DNA from: an uncultured Bacteroidales bacterium
Lineage (GTDB): Bacteria > Bacteroidota > Bacteroidia > Bacteroidales > Paludibacteraceae
Direction of reading: 5' to 3'
NCBI GenBank assembly: GCA_937907165.1
Contig: CALCUH010000192.1
Span: forward strand, 1 to 40,504
DNA length: 40,504 bases
Below, one piece after another: positions 23,879-33,864 of the stretch (positions are counted from its first letter, which is position 1; each line of letters opens with the position of its first letter). Both the position numbers and the translations under genes were made by a program. The notes beneath the pieces are model-generated. The model was not told where the DNA came from, did not search any database, and saw only the letters and a program-made list of their open reading frames with translations.

Positions 23879-25120
23879 TTAGCTTCTTATTTGACCATTT
23901 CCCTTGATAATCCACTTGTAGGTGGTAAGTTCCTCCAACGCCATCGGACCACGGGCGTGCATCTTCTGCGTGGAGATACCGATTTCAGCACCTAATCCGA
24001 ACTGCGCACCATCAGTCCAAGCGGTGGTGGTGTTCGTGTAGACACAAGCGGCATCCACCATCTTATCAAACTTCGCGATGGAAGCCTCGTCCTTACTGAT
24101 AATCGCCTCACTATGTTTAGAACTATATCTTGAGATATGCTCCAAAGCGGCGTCCAAATCCTTGACAGTCTTAATCGACATCTTATAATCCAAGAACTCC
24201 ATGCCATAAGAGTCACAAGTAGCATGTTCCAAATAAGGATATTTGTTCTCCAAAGCCGCATAAGCAGGTTCGTCGGCATATATAATCACATGCTTCTCAG
24301 CCATCTTAGCGCAAAGTTCCGGAAGATCCGAAACTCTCTTTTCGTTGATGATCAGACAATCCAAAGCGTTGCAGACGCTCACGCGGCGCGTCTTCGCGTT
24401 ATTCACCACCTCGGCGCCCAACATCAAATCGCCGCTTTCATCGAAATAAATATGGCAAACGCCAGCGCCCGTCTCGATGACAGGAATCCTCGCGTGGTCG
24501 CGCACGAAATTAATCAGACCGGCGCTTCCCCTTGGGATAATCATATCCACATAACCCACAGCGTTCAACAACTCCGCGGTAGACTCACGTCCGGCAGGCA
24601 AGAGCGCCACAACATCCTCAGAAATTCCCATCTTGCGCAAGACGGAATGGATGGTGCGGACAATCGCCATGTTAGAATTATGGGCATCGGAGCCTCCCTT
24701 CAATACACAAGCGTTACCCGATTTGAAACAAATGGAGAACACGTCAAAACTAACATTAGGACGAGCCTCATAAATCACACCGATCACACCGAAAGGGACA
24801 CTGATTCGTTTCAGTTTCAGACCGTTCGGACGTTCCACATCTTTCAGAACCTTACCCAACGGGGAGGGTAGACCAGCCACGTTCCTAATGTCGGAAGCGA
24901 TACCCAAGACACGTTCCTTCGTGAGCATCAAACGATCATACATAGGATTCGTCTTCTCCATTTTGTCCAAATCCTTCTGGTTTTCGGACAAAATATAGTC
25001 AACCTGCTTCTCCGCCTCGTCGGCCACCGCCAGCAACACCTCACTGATTCGCTTGTCATCCAAATCGTTCAATGTCTTGGAGGCGTTACGTACCGCGGTA
25101 AATAATTCTGTCATTTCCAT
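23879..25120 (-). CDS. proA: Gamma-glutamyl phosphate reductase
   Basis: ProA reduces gamma-glutamyl phosphate with NADPH to glutamate 5-semialdehyde, the second step of proline synthesis. The 413-residue protein has the NADPH-side segment GVIGVIYEARPNVS (111-124), the catalytic Cys at 250 in RRVSVCNALD and the conserved SVPFGVIG and ETGAG blocks. Length is normal. proB, usually adjacent, is not in this window. Its gene sits between tcdA upstream and the AddB-like nuclease downstream, all on the minus strand and closely spaced, so they may form one transcript, although a -7 element of its own lies upstream. Confidence 0.93.
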   Translation of the reverse strand: MEMTELFTAVRNASKTLNDLDDKRISEVLLAVADEAEKQVDYILSENQKDLDKMEKTNPMYDRLMLTKERVLGIASDIRNVAGLPSPLGKVLKDVERPNGLKLKRISVPFGVIGVIYEARPNVSFDVFSICFKSGNACVLKGGSDAHNSNMAIVRTIHSVLRKMGISEDVVALLPAGRESTAELLNAVGYVDMIIPRGSAGLINFVRDHARIPVIETGAGVCHIYFDESGDLMLGAEVVNNAKTRRVSVCNALDCLIINEKRVSDLPELCAKMAEKHVIIYADEPAYAALENKYPYLEHATCDSYGMEFLDYKMSIKTVKDLDAALEHISRYSSKHSEAIISKDEASIAKFDKMVDAACVYTNTTTAWTDGAQFGLGAEIGISTQKMHARGPMALEELTTYKWIIKGNGQIRS

Positions 25121-25144
25121 TGTGATAATATTTAATTAGCTATG

Positions 25145-25152
25145 CAAATTTA
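25145..25152 (-). promoter_or_regulatory. Possible -7 element for proA
   Basis: The minus strand reads TAAATTTG, a TAnnTTTG match 24 bases before the proA ATG, in the short gap after tcdA. No good -33 was found. Confidence 0.35.
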
Positions 25153-25183
25153 CAAATTCAGACGCAATAAAAAAAGTGAGCGC

Positions 25184-25924
25184 TTATACATCCGCCTCCC
25201 CGTCCACCATGGCTTTCAGCGTCAGCAAAACATGGCAAGCGATGAAATTCCCGAACGTGGCGGGCATATACGAAACCGTTCCGACAGTAGAGACCTTGTT
25301 CTCCTCCTCAACCATCAAAACCGCCTTTTCATCGGGAAGTTCAGAACTGAAGACCACCTTGAAACCCTTCTTAATACCCAATTTGGACAGACGTTTCCGC
25401 ACCGCCTTGGCCAGCGTGCAGTTATACGACTTGGAGATATCCGCCATCTGAATCTTCGTAATGTCGCACTTTGCGCCCGCACCCATCGAGGAGACGAGCG
25501 GGATATGGCGCTCCAAAGCACATTGAATCAGAAAAACTTTCGGACTCAACGTATCAATCGCATCGATGACGAAATCGAATTGCGCCTCGTCCAATAATTG
25601 AGGAATCAATTCATCCTTCAGGAAAACCGTATGGACATGCAACTTCAACTCAGGATTGATATCGAGAAGACGTTTCGCCAACACCTCAGTCTTGTACATA
25701 CCCAACGTGGAGTGCAACGCGACCAACTGACGGTTAATATTACTCTCGCTCACCTTATCGGCATCCACAATCGTCAGCTCGCCGACTCCACCCCGCACAA
25801 TCATCTCGGCGGCGTAGGCTCCGACGCCACCCACCCCGACGACCAAAACATGTTTGCGCTCCAAGGAGGAGACCGTCTTGTCGCCCAAAAGCAACCTTGT
25901 TCTGACTTGCCACTCTTTCTCCAT
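25184..25924 (-). CDS. tcdA: tRNA threonylcarbamoyladenosine dehydratase (TcdA/ThiF family)
   Basis: TcdA adenylates and cyclises the t6A modification at position 37 of tRNAs to ct6A. The 246-residue protein is an E1-like ThiF-fold enzyme: nucleotide-binding VVGVGGVGAYAAE (28-40), DADKVSESNINRQL (54-67) with the catalytic-type Arg/Gln pair, and SMGAGAKCDITKIQMADIS later. The lack of MoeB/ThiF Cys pairs (no CxxC) favours TcdA over ThiF or MoeB. It starts at the ATG at 25924. It is upstream of proA on the same strand. Confidence 0.85.
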   Translation of the reverse strand: MEKEWQVRTRLLLGDKTVSSLERKHVLVVGVGGVGAYAAEMIVRGGVGELTIVDADKVSESNINRQLVALHSTLGMYKTEVLAKRLLDINPELKLHVHTVFLKDELIPQLLDEAQFDFVIDAIDTLSPKVFLIQCALERHIPLVSSMGAGAKCDITKIQMADISKSYNCTLAKAVRKRLSKLGIKKGFKVVFSSELPDEKAVLMVEEENKVSTVGTVSYMPATFGNFIACHVLLTLKAMVDGEADV

Positions 25925-25947
25925 ACAAAAAACGTGAAGTTACGGGA

Positions 25948-25955
25948 CAAAGTTA
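25948..25955 (-). promoter_or_regulatory. Possible -7 element for tcdA
   Basis: The minus strand reads TAACTTTG, matching TAnnTTTG, 23 bases before the tcdA ATG; a TTG at 25969-25971 is at a shorter spacing than usual. Confidence 0.33.
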
Positions 25956-26006
25956 ACAAATAATAGCTCAACGGACTCATCAGAACCGTAAAAGTAACAT
26001 AGGCGC

Positions 26007-26045
26007 AAAAACAAAAGATAGGGCGTATCATACCGACACACCCTA
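26007..26045 (-). terminator. Terminator after the CotH/T9SS gene
   Basis: On the minus strand an 11-bp stem, TAGGGTGTGTC with GATACGCCCTA (two G-T pairs), has a five-base loop and is followed by a T-rich tail (26007-26018). Confidence 0.72.
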
Positions 26046-26074
26046 CCTACCATGAAAGCTAATATCAGAGAAAA

Positions 26075-29000
26075 TTACTTTTTAAGAATCGTACGTTTGT
26101 AAACCTCTCCGCCGGCCATAATCTCCAGATGGTAGACACCTGGCGTCAAATATTTCACGTTCAACGAAACGGAAGCGCTCAAATCCGTATAGTTGCCGCA
26201 AAGACGACCTATGTTGTCGTAGATGGAAAGAGAGATGCTTTCCGCGTCAGCCACCTTTATGTTCAAGAGATCCAAGACCGGATTAGGATAAACCGCAACG
26301 GTGAAATCCTCGTCAACCTCCGTCTCCTCCACGGAAGTGTAGAAGCATTCGTCGGAGTTGCACATATAAGAGCTATTAGCGCCACCCGGCGTAGGATAGT
26401 AGACGATACCTTCAGAACATACACCGAAGGTCACCCAATCGGACCCGCCATCAGAAGCGTAACCGACAGATTGGTTAGGTCCCGCTGAAGAGTAGATGAC
26501 ATAATCCACGACATCCACATAATCCTTACAAGCCTTGTTCAACGCCACATAAGAACCTTCGTCGCTCGACAATTTGAATCCAACATGCAACGGACCTCTG
26601 AAAGACATATTATCCGCCCAGAAAACTATTCTGCTCTTCGGAGCGATTTTAGTCACCTCATAACCATAAGGAATCATATACTTCTTCGCGTCAGATTCCC
26701 TTGTCTTATCCGTCAGATAGTAACCCGCAAGGTCAACCGTCTCGTTTCCGCTATTGTACACTTCGAACCAATCAGGATAATTTCCGTATTCATCGGGAGT
26801 TCCGCCCTCGGACTTATTGGAAGAGCAAAGCTCGTTGATGTAGATTCCCGCAGGAAGATCGCAATCATAAGTCTCCTCGAACACAGCCTTCAACGTCATA
26901 TCACCATTCACTGTCGTAAGCAATACAGGATCAGTGGAGATGTATTCTCCGGAATGTTGCGATTGATTACTTCCGTCACCCTTCACTATAGCCTCCTCAA
27001 ACAATAATGTGACATCCGAACTTGTAGCCTCATGCTGGTGCAACTCGATGGCGAAGATATTCTCGCCACTCTTCAACCATGAGCTTGGGATAATCACAAC
27101 CTCTGTGGAGTCGTTGGCATATTGCCCGATGAATGCGGTAGGTTTCGCCTCCGGCAAATTACTCCGGCGAATCTCCCTTCCGTTCACATAGAAAGCGTAA
27201 CCATCATCAAACGTAATACGAGCCACAATGGCCGAGATGGAGGAGACGTCATCTATATTGAACTTGCTTCTGAAATAGACGGTAGCATAATGGTCGCCCT
27301 TCTCACCACTCTCGATCGGAGTATCATAACCCTCGTTATCTGTCTTATCATTATAGCCCATTCTACCGGAACCCGTCTTCCATTTAGTGTCAGTAAAAAT
27401 CTTGCCCTGCCATGAAGTACCATCGATGCCGGCTGGCGCGGTATAATACTTCCATACCCTATCGCTCGTATAAGCTAAATTCGTGGTATCCACAACAACT
27501 TGAGGCTCCACAGGAACATCCTTATTTCCGTCGCCAGACTTCCACCCCACAAACTTATACCCCGCTGGAGCATAAGCCTCCAACCTCAATTGCTTGTTAA
27601 TGAAATATTTACCAGACATACTATCCGCAGGTATCAAATCCCCGTTCATTAAGATATGCGCGCCAGACACGGAAGAGAGGACCTTAATTTTAGCATAACC
27701 GGAATACTCTGGACAAATACCCTTCAGATGCTCGTAGATGTAGGATGGACGATCCTTAGCGAAATCCACCATTCCATGATCACTCAATTCGCTATTGAAA
27801 GTGGCACAGAACTCATTTTTCACCAAACCTTGGATACTATCCCAAGTAGCCTCAATCTTTGCGGGTTTAAACGTACTTCCGAGATGCATCAGATATCTGT
27901 TCACGAATTTCTCCTTGAAAGTAGGGTTCTGTAACAAATGACGGAATATGGTAGTCTTCCAACTTTCATTGTTCGCCCAGTTGCTAATGGTTCCCTCTTT
28001 CCCGGAAGCCCATTCAATCATATTCACATCCCTAAAACAATGATTATCGTCTCCGCTATTGTAAAGGCCCAAACCGAAATCCGTATCGAAAACGATCCAA
28101 CGGAAACGACCGTTATTACGCTCTCTCCACAATTTGGAGTTGTTACCCGGCCAATCGGTATTCACGATGAATTGCTGGAAAATTTGATAATCGATATACT
28201 CATCCATATCCATCATCTTCGCAGCCTCCGCATAGTAGCTGTCACCCGTAGGATTATTGCTCTCCAAGAAGCTGACCAACTTATTATAAGCTTCCTTATC
28301 GCCGCAAGTCGCCGTGATTTCCTCATTATTAGTAATCTCTATCACATCAATATCCTCGCCGTCCAAACCATAGTTAGACTCCACGTAGGCCTTGTTGGTA
28401 CGTTCGCGCAACCCCATCAGTCCGAGATATTCGCCATTGAGATAAAAAGCCACAGGTTGGTACGCCTGAAGGTCGATATTCATCGGCTTTGCGATTGCCT
28501 GCATGAAACCATCACGGCAACGGATGTATTTTTGCTCATGGCCATTTCCGCCGTTTCTCAATTGGAGCGATTTATATACGTTACCGACTTTATCAGAGAA
28601 GAAATCATAGTTGAGTTTTGAATTTCCATCACCCATGCGGTTACCCGCCTTAATTTTCAAGGACTTTACATCATATTTACGGGAGCAACCGCCCATGACA
28701 GACAAATCCACTTCATGGCTCAACACCGCATGGCCGTTTACGATATACTCGAAATTACCCGGGCGATCCCAATCCATGATATAATTCAGTTTCTTACCCT
28801 CACTTTTCTCCTTCAGACAAGAAGTGGTAGGATAATCACTATAAGTACCATTCCCATCAGTATAAATACCTGTCGCCTCGTCATAGAGATTCGCATTGTC
28901 GGTCACAATAGAAACGATAGGTAACGTGAACGAATTGCCGCCGCAATTTTTGTGGGCATCGTCGACAAAGAGGAAAGTTCCCGTCAGAATCGGGCTGGAA

Positions 29001-29749
29001 ATCTTTCCGTCCGCATATGCCCTCGCGCGAATCACCGCCGCATGGCCATTCTCTACCTTGATACCTTCTTGGCAGTAACATGTAGATTTATCCGTCGGCT
29101 CCGAGCCGTCTGTCGTATAATGGATTGTAGCGTCAGCTGTGGCACAACTCAGCCTGACATAAGTTGTCTGGTAAAGCACGCCCGGTTTTGTGTTAGTATC
29201 GAACTTGGGCAACGCGCAACGGCAAGCCAAAGAAGAATAGGATTGCGAGTTGGCCTTCATCGGAGTCGGTTCCATATAACCTTTCGAAGACCCGTAGATA
29301 CCGTAAGAGACATGAGTCTGTGTGGCGTCATAAATGAATGAGTCGACAACACATCCCGACTTCTTCAAAACAATAGCTCCACCTTTAGAATCAAATTTCT
29401 TCACCGTCTTGCTATCCATGTCAGACCCGTCAAAGCAATAGACCGCATAGCCATCGCATGACTTACCCTCCATTCCGCTCAGATTAACGCTCCATTCATA
29501 AACCAACTCCTTAGATTTGTTGAGTTTATAATGTAACAACTGGATTTTTGATAACTCGTCGCCAGAATTGGCGTCGTACTGCAATTCAACCCATCCTTTA
29601 TAGTTCTGATTAACCATATAGGTTGAAATGTTGCATGGCATCACCTCACTTACCTTAACATCCGCATTCGCCGCAAACACAAAAGACAAAGTAGCCGACA
29701 CCACCAATGCCGCTCTTGTCAGACCGAATCGAATAAATGTTCTTCTCAT
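26075..29749 (-). CDS. CotH-kinase-domain protein with lamin-tail domains and T9SS sorting signal
   Basis: Start taken at the ATG at 29749 (a TTG at 29755 would add two residues), giving 1224 residues. In order: a signal peptide (cleavage near FAANA); a lamin-tail-like segment (about 30-165, VSEVMPCNIS...GWVELQYD); a chitobiase-type segment with YTTDGSEPTDKST (about 210); a CotH kinase domain (about 330-700) with the core NTDWPGNNSKLWR and WIVFDTDFG; a galactose-binding-like region (about 780-930); a second lamin-tail domain (about 960-1110, YINELCSSN...DWFEVYN); and a C-terminal type IX sorting domain starting VAVYPNPV. CotH domains phosphorylate spore-coat-type proteins in Firmicutes; in Bacteroidetes the target is unknown. 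The protein is probably secreted and surface-attached. Confidence 0.85.
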   Translation of the reverse strand: MRRTFIRFGLTRAALVVSATLSFVFAANADVKVSEVMPCNISTYMVNQNYKGWVELQYDANSGDELSKIQLLHYKLNKSKELVYEWSVNLSGMEGKSCDGYAVYCFDGSDMDSKTVKKFDSKGGAIVLKKSGCVVDSFIYDATQTHVSYGIYGSSKGYMEPTPMKANSQSYSSLACRCALPKFDTNTKPGVLYQTTYVRLSCATADATIHYTTDGSEPTDKSTCYCQEGIKVENGHAAVIRARAYADGKISSPILTGTFLFVDDAHKNCGGNSFTLPIVSIVTDNANLYDEATGIYTDGNGTYSDYPTTSCLKEKSEGKKLNYIMDWDRPGNFEYIVNGHAVLSHEVDLSVMGGCSRKYDVKSLKIKAGNRMGDGNSKLNYDFFSDKVGNVYKSLQLRNGGNGHEQKYIRCRDGFMQAIAKPMNIDLQAYQPVAFYLNGEYLGLMGLRERTNKAYVESNYGLDGEDIDVIEITNNEEITATCGDKEAYNKLVSFLESNNPTGDSYYAEAAKMMDMDEYIDYQIFQQFIVNTDWPGNNSKLWRERNNGRFRWIVFDTDFGLGLYNSGDDNHCFRDVNMIEWASGKEGTISNWANNESWKTTIFRHLLQNPTFKEKFVNRYLMHLGSTFKPAKIEATWDSIQGLVKNEFCATFNSELSDHGMVDFAKDRPSYIYEHLKGICPEYSGYAKIKVLSSVSGAHILMNGDLIPADSMSGKYFINKQLRLEAYAPAGYKFVGWKSGDGNKDVPVEPQVVVDTTNLAYTSDRVWKYYTAPAGIDGTSWQGKIFTDTKWKTGSGRMGYNDKTDNEGYDTPIESGEKGDHYATVYFRSKFNIDDVSSISAIVARITFDDGYAFYVNGREIRRSNLPEAKPTAFIGQYANDSTEVVIIPSSWLKSGENIFAIELHQHEATSSDVTLLFEEAIVKGDGSNQSQHSGEYISTDPVLLTTVNGDMTLKAVFEETYDCDLPAGIYINELCSSNKSEGGTPDEYGNYPDWFEVYNSGNETVDLAGYYLTDKTRESDAKKYMIPYGYEVTKIAPKSRIVFWADNMSFRGPLHVGFKLSSDEGSYVALNKACKDYVDVVDYVIYSSAGPNQSVGYASDGGSDWVTFGVCSEGIVYYPTPGGANSSYMCNSDECFYTSVEETEVDEDFTVAVYPNPVLDLLNIKVADAESISLSIYDNIGRLCGNYTDLSASVSLNVKYLTPGVYHLEIMAGGEVYKRTILKK

Positions 29750-29870
29750 AAGCAATTCGTTTAATTAATATACTTAAGAGGATAAAAACACTGTAAAGAA
29801 GAGACCTTCCCTACATCTCACTCGTTTCATCTACACTGAATTTATTCCCTTTTATTTGTAAACCCGATTA

Positions 29871-29900
29871 CGAATATAACAAAATTTTCTTAAAAACAAA
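29871..29900 (-). promoter_or_regulatory. Likely promoter of the CotH/T9SS gene
   Basis: The minus strand reads TTTG (29897-29900), an 18-base spacer, then TATATTCG (29871-29878), one base away from the TAnnTTTG consensus. The leader would be about 115 bases. The gap 29750-30066 also holds the start region of the facing flippase, for which no convincing promoter was seen. Confidence 0.4.
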
Positions 29901-30066
29901 AAAAATCCGAACTTAGTTGCTTGATATACAGCAACGTTAAAGACATTATTTTGACTCCTTATTGTAAAAATTCCTTAAAAATCACAGGAAGATAGAAATA
30001 ATACTTTGCGATATGCGAAAAATAAGATTTATTCGCGAAACATCTAGATGAAAACATATTTGTGTG

Positions 30067-31551
30067 ATGAACGAAATGAAGAATCTCGCTAAGCAGACCG
30101 CCATTTACGGGCTTAGCAGCATTGTGGGGAAATTTTTGAATTGGTGTTTGGTACCGCTCTACACTTACGTGCTCACCAATTCGGCGGAATACGGCATCGT
30201 GACCAACCTCTACGCATGGACCGCCCTCCTCTTGGTAATTCTCACCTATGGCATGGAGACGGGCTTCTTCCGCTACGCCAACAAAGAGAAGGAGAACGCC
30301 ACCTCGGTTTATAGCACCGTGCTCTGCTGTGTCGGCGCCACCTCCACCATCTTCGCCATCCTTGCCGTGATTCTCAGCCAACCGATAGCCGACCTGTTAG
30401 GATACTCCAACCATCCCGAATTCATCTGGATGCTCTGCGTCATCGTGGCGATGGACGCCTTCGGGTGCATCCCGTTCGCCTATCTGCGTTTCCAGAACCG
30501 TCCTATACGCTTCGCCTACCTGAAACTCGCCATGATCTTGGTGAACATACTCGCCAACCTCTTCTTCCTAATCGCTTGCCCCAAAATAAACGCCACACAT
30601 CCCGAATGGATATCTTGGTTCTACAATCCGACCTATGGTGTGGGCTATATCTTCGTATCCAACCTCATCTCCACCCTATTCGTCACGGCGATGCTGTTGC
30701 CGGAGATTCTCAAAGCTAAACTGAAGATTGATTTCACCACACTCAAATCAATTCTTAAATACTCCTTCCCACTCCTTATATTAGGTGTGGCGGGAATCAT
30801 GAACCAGAGTCTGGATAAAATCATCTTCCCGTACCTCATCCCCGACAGGGCTGTGGCAGACGCCCAACTTGGCATTTACGGCGCCTGCTTCAAAGTGGCG
30901 ATGGTGATGATGATGTTCACGCAAGCCTTCCGTTACGCCTACGAGCCATTCGTCTTCGCGCAGAACAAGGGAGGCGACAAAAAAGGGGAGTGCGCAGACG
31001 CGATGAAGTTCTTCATCATCTTCTCCCTACTTATTTTCTTAGGCATGGTATTCTATTTGGATATTCTTAAATACATTATCCGAAACGATTATTGGGAAGG
31101 ACTCTGCGTTGTGCCTATCATCCTAATATCCTATCTCTTCCAAGGCATCTATTTTAACCTCGCCGTATGGTACAAACTGACCGATAAGACACAATATGGC
31201 GCCTACTTCTCTTTAATAGGTCTAATCATCACCCTATTGGTAAACATCCTGTTCGTGCCGAAATACGGATACATGGCCTCAGCGTCAGCCTCGCTCTGCT
31301 GCTTCTTCACAGTCACGCTCCTCTCCTATTTCATCGGACAGAAGCACTACCCGATTCCGTATGACCTGAAATCCATCTCCCTATATGCGGGAGTGACCGT
31401 TCTCTTCTTCGCCATCCACACCTTCTCGCCGGCGCAAGGTATCCTCCGATATGCGCAAGACACCTTTCTGCTGATTCTTTTCATGGCGTTAATCGTAAAG
31501 AGAGATTTGCCGCTGAAAGCGATTCCGTTAATCGGAAAATTTTTCAAATGA
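30067..31551 (+). CDS. Polysaccharide flippase (Wzx/MATE-like)
   Basis: A 494-residue protein with about 12-14 membrane segments of the MOP/polysaccharide-transport superfamily; these proteins flip lipid-linked oligosaccharides across the inner membrane. Marks include the N-terminal amphipathic MNEMKNLAKQTAIYGLSSIVGKFLNWCLVPLYTYVL and repeated hydrophobic blocks such as FPLLILGVAGIMNQSLDKIIF. The ATG at 30067 is preferred to the GTG at 30064. No glycosyltransferases are next to it, so it may serve a shared exopolysaccharide or O-antigen route. Confidence 0.88.
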   Translation: MNEMKNLAKQTAIYGLSSIVGKFLNWCLVPLYTYVLTNSAEYGIVTNLYAWTALLLVILTYGMETGFFRYANKEKENATSVYSTVLCCVGATSTIFAILAVILSQPIADLLGYSNHPEFIWMLCVIVAMDAFGCIPFAYLRFQNRPIRFAYLKLAMILVNILANLFFLIACPKINATHPEWISWFYNPTYGVGYIFVSNLISTLFVTAMLLPEILKAKLKIDFTTLKSILKYSFPLLILGVAGIMNQSLDKIIFPYLIPDRAVADAQLGIYGACFKVAMVMMMFTQAFRYAYEPFVFAQNKGGDKKGECADAMKFFIIFSLLIFLGMVFYLDILKYIIRNDYWEGLCVVPIILISYLFQGIYFNLAVWYKLTDKTQYGAYFSLIGLIITLLVNILFVPKYGYMASASASLCCFFTVTLLSYFIGQKHYPIPYDLKSISLYAGVTVLFFAIHTFSPAQGILRYAQDTFLLILFMALIVKRDLPLKAIPLIGKFFK

Positions 31552-31650
31552 ATCTCTGATGAAACATTATCAGTTCCGTGTGAACGTATCCATACTCCTC
31601 TAAAATGAAAATATTTAAGGTGAAATTTAGTACCTTAGATAAAAAATCCC

Positions 31651-31658
31651 TAACTTTG
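31651..31658 (+). promoter_or_regulatory. Possible -7 element for the Lrp-type regulator
   Basis: TAACTTTG matches TAnnTTTG and is followed within 25 bases by the ATG at 31681, giving a short leader. A TTTA at 31626-31629 is a weak -33. Confidence 0.33.
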
Positions 31659-31680
31659 GCAAAATTATTCTATATAAGTA

Positions 31681-32139
31681 ATGGAAAAGATTGACGAGTT
31701 AGACAAAGATATCCTGAAGATTATCACCAGAAACGCCCGCATTCCGTTCAAGGATGTGGCCGCTGAATGTGGTGTGTCACGCGCCGCCATCCACCAAAGG
31801 GTGCAGCACTTGGCCGATTTAGGCGTTATCATCGGCTCTGGCTACCATGTCAACCCGAAAATCTTGGGTTACCAAACCTGCACTTATATAGGCATTAAAC
31901 TTGAAAAAGGCTCCATGTATTCGGAAGTGGTTCCGGAACTGGAGAAAATACCTGAAATCGTGGAGTGCCACTTCACCACCGGTCCTTACACCATGATGGT
32001 GAAACTCTACGCCAAGGACAACGAACACCTGATGCAACTCCTAAACGGAAAAATCCAAAGCATCAAAGGTGTATCCGCCACCGAAACACTTATTTGCCTC
32101 GAGCAAAGCATCAAGAGGGAATTACCTATCTCCCTTTAA
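31681..32139 (+). CDS. Lrp/AsnC-family transcriptional regulator
   Basis: A 152-residue protein. An N-terminal HTH (about residues 5-50: IDELDKDILKIITRNARIPFKDVAAECGVSRAAIHQRVQHL) precedes an effector-binding RAM domain (about 65-145: YQTCTYIGIKLEKGSMYSEV, VECHFTTGPYTMMVKLYAKD). Lrp proteins bind amino acids such as leucine and control metabolism; this one's ligand is unknown. It lies just upstream of sufBCD but separated by a 203-base gap, so it may not be co-transcribed with the suf genes. Confidence 0.9.
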   Translation: MEKIDELDKDILKIITRNARIPFKDVAAECGVSRAAIHQRVQHLADLGVIIGSGYHVNPKILGYQTCTYIGIKLEKGSMYSEVVPELEKIPEIVECHFTTGPYTMMVKLYAKDNEHLMQLLNGKIQSIKGVSATETLICLEQSIKRELPISL

Positions 32140-32342
32140 TTTCCATAGACAAACAAACTACGTCCGGAAAGTGGGAAATCGGCTTTCCAAATAAGGCAAT
32201 ATAGTTTTTCAATTTATCGTAAATAATTATATAACAATATTTTACGATATTTCAACAAGTCCGGATAAAATTGCCGAGACGCTCCTCTTCTTATATTCCT
32301 AATTCTTTCGTATTTTCGCGGAACGAACATGTGGGTTGGATT

Positions 32343-33779
32343 ATGAATGACAACATAGTAGATACTATTACCAAAAGCGATTACAAATACGGATTTGTAA
32401 CCGATATCGAAACAGAAATCATCCCTAAAGGATTAAGCGAGGATGTCGTGCGCCTCATCTCGCAGAAAAAGGGCGAGCCTGACTGGCTTCTCGAATTCCG
32501 CCTAAAAGCCTATCGGCACTGGCTAACGCTGAAAGAGCCGAACTGGGCGCACCTCTCCATCCCCAAAATCGACTATCAGGATATCTATTACTACGCGGCG
32601 CCGAAAAAGAACGCGCCGAAAAGCGAAAAGGATATCGATCCAGAATTACTGAAAACATTCGACAAACTCGGCATTCCGTTGGAAGAGCAAAAGAGGCTCT
32701 CGGGCATGGCGGTGGATGCGGTCATGGATAGCATCTCCGTGAAGACGACCTATCGCGAAAACCTCGCTGAATTGGGCATTATCTTCTGCTCGTTCAACGA
32801 AGCCGTAAAAAACTATCCGGACCTCGTGAAGAAATATTTGGGCACGACGGTTCCTTACACGGATAATTTCTTCGCCGCCCTCAACTCGGCGGTCTTCAGC
32901 GACGGTTCCTTCGTCTACATCCCGAAAGGGGTGCGCTGTCCGATGGAACTCTCCACCTACTTCAGAATCAACGCCGCCCAAACGGGACAATTCGAACGGA
33001 CGCTCATCGTGGCGGACGACGATAGCTACGTCTCCTATCTCGAAGGCTGCACCGCACCTATGCGCGACGAAAGCCAATTGCACGCCGCCATCGTGGAACT
33101 GGTGGCGCACGACAGGGCGGAAATCAAATACTCCACCGTACAAAACTGGTATCCGGGCGATAAAGAAGGCAAAGGCGGTATCTACAACTTCGTGACCAAA
33201 CGCGCCCTCTGCAAGGGAATTGCCTCTAAAGTGTCATGGACACAAGTGGAAACGGGTTCCGCCATCACTTGGAAATATCCGAGCTGCGTTTTGCTGGGAG
33301 ACAACTCCGTAGGCGAATTTTACTCCGTAGCGGTCACCAACAACTACCAACAAGCGGACACGGGTACCAAGATGATCCACCTTGGCAAAAACACGAAGAG
33401 CCATATCGTCTCCAAAGGTATTTCCGCCGGATTCAGCCAAAACAGCTACCGCGGTCTGGTCAAAGTCTCCAAGAACGCGACCGGCGCCCGCAACTTCTCG
33501 CAATGCGACAGTCTCCTTTTAGGCGACAAATGCGGAGCGCACACCTTCCCTTATATGGACATCCAAAACGAGACGGCCATCGTGGAGCACGAGGCGACCA
33601 CCTCGAAAATCAACGAGGACCAGATTTTCTACTGCAACCAACGAGGCATCGGCACAGAAGATGCGGTCGGACTCATCGTCAACGGCTACGCCAAAGAGGT
33701 GCTTAACAAATTACCGATGGAATTTGCGGTGGAAGCGCAAAAATTGCTGCAGGTTTCGCTGGAAGGATCGGTCGGATAA
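32343..33779 (+). CDS. sufB: Fe-S cluster assembly protein SufB
   Basis: SufB forms the SufBC2D scaffold on which new iron-sulfur clusters are built. The 478-residue protein starts at the ATG at 32343 (MNDNIVDTI). Family marks are EDVVRLISQKKGEPDWLLEFRLKA near the N-terminus, FDKLGIPLEEQKRLSG, GTVPY.DNFFAALNSAVFSDGSFVYIPKGV, the core YLEGC, and the ending TSKINEDQIFYCNQRGI.TEDAVGLIVNGYAKEV. Length is normal for Bacteroidetes. It heads a sufB-sufC-sufD run. The first 24 residues of the longer open frame lack family similarity and are dropped. Confidence 0.95.
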   Translation: MNDNIVDTITKSDYKYGFVTDIETEIIPKGLSEDVVRLISQKKGEPDWLLEFRLKAYRHWLTLKEPNWAHLSIPKIDYQDIYYYAAPKKNAPKSEKDIDPELLKTFDKLGIPLEEQKRLSGMAVDAVMDSISVKTTYRENLAELGIIFCSFNEAVKNYPDLVKKYLGTTVPYTDNFFAALNSAVFSDGSFVYIPKGVRCPMELSTYFRINAAQTGQFERTLIVADDDSYVSYLEGCTAPMRDESQLHAAIVELVAHDRAEIKYSTVQNWYPGDKEGKGGIYNFVTKRALCKGIASKVSWTQVETGSAITWKYPSCVLLGDNSVGEFYSVAVTNNYQQADTGTKMIHLGKNTKSHIVSKGISAGFSQNSYRGLVKVSKNATGARNFSQCDSLLLGDKCGAHTFPYMDIQNETAIVEHEATTSKINEDQIFYCNQRGIGTEDAVGLIVNGYAKEVLNKLPMEFAVEAQKLLQVSLEGSVG

Positions 33780-33780
33780 T

Positions 33781-33864
33781 GAAGAAATAAGAGTTAAGAA
33801 TTTAGAATTAAGGGGGAGGATTATTCCATTCAAAATTCTAATTCAAAATTCAAAATTAACTACA
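33781..33864. repeat. AT-rich repeat spacer between sufB and sufC
   Basis: The 85-base gap holds short direct and inverted repeats of the AATTCAAAATT type (about 33829-33858) and a partial inverted partner, AAGAATTTAGAATTAAG (about 33795-33811). Such AT-rich repeats are common in Bacteroidetes gaps; it may form a weak hairpin in the suf mRNA. Confidence 0.45.

Noticed and set aside
31651..31680. Sigma-54-like reading of TTTGGCAAAATTATTC before the Lrp gene
   Set aside because: The -12 position has C where G is required, and TAACTTTG is a good sigma-A -7 element.
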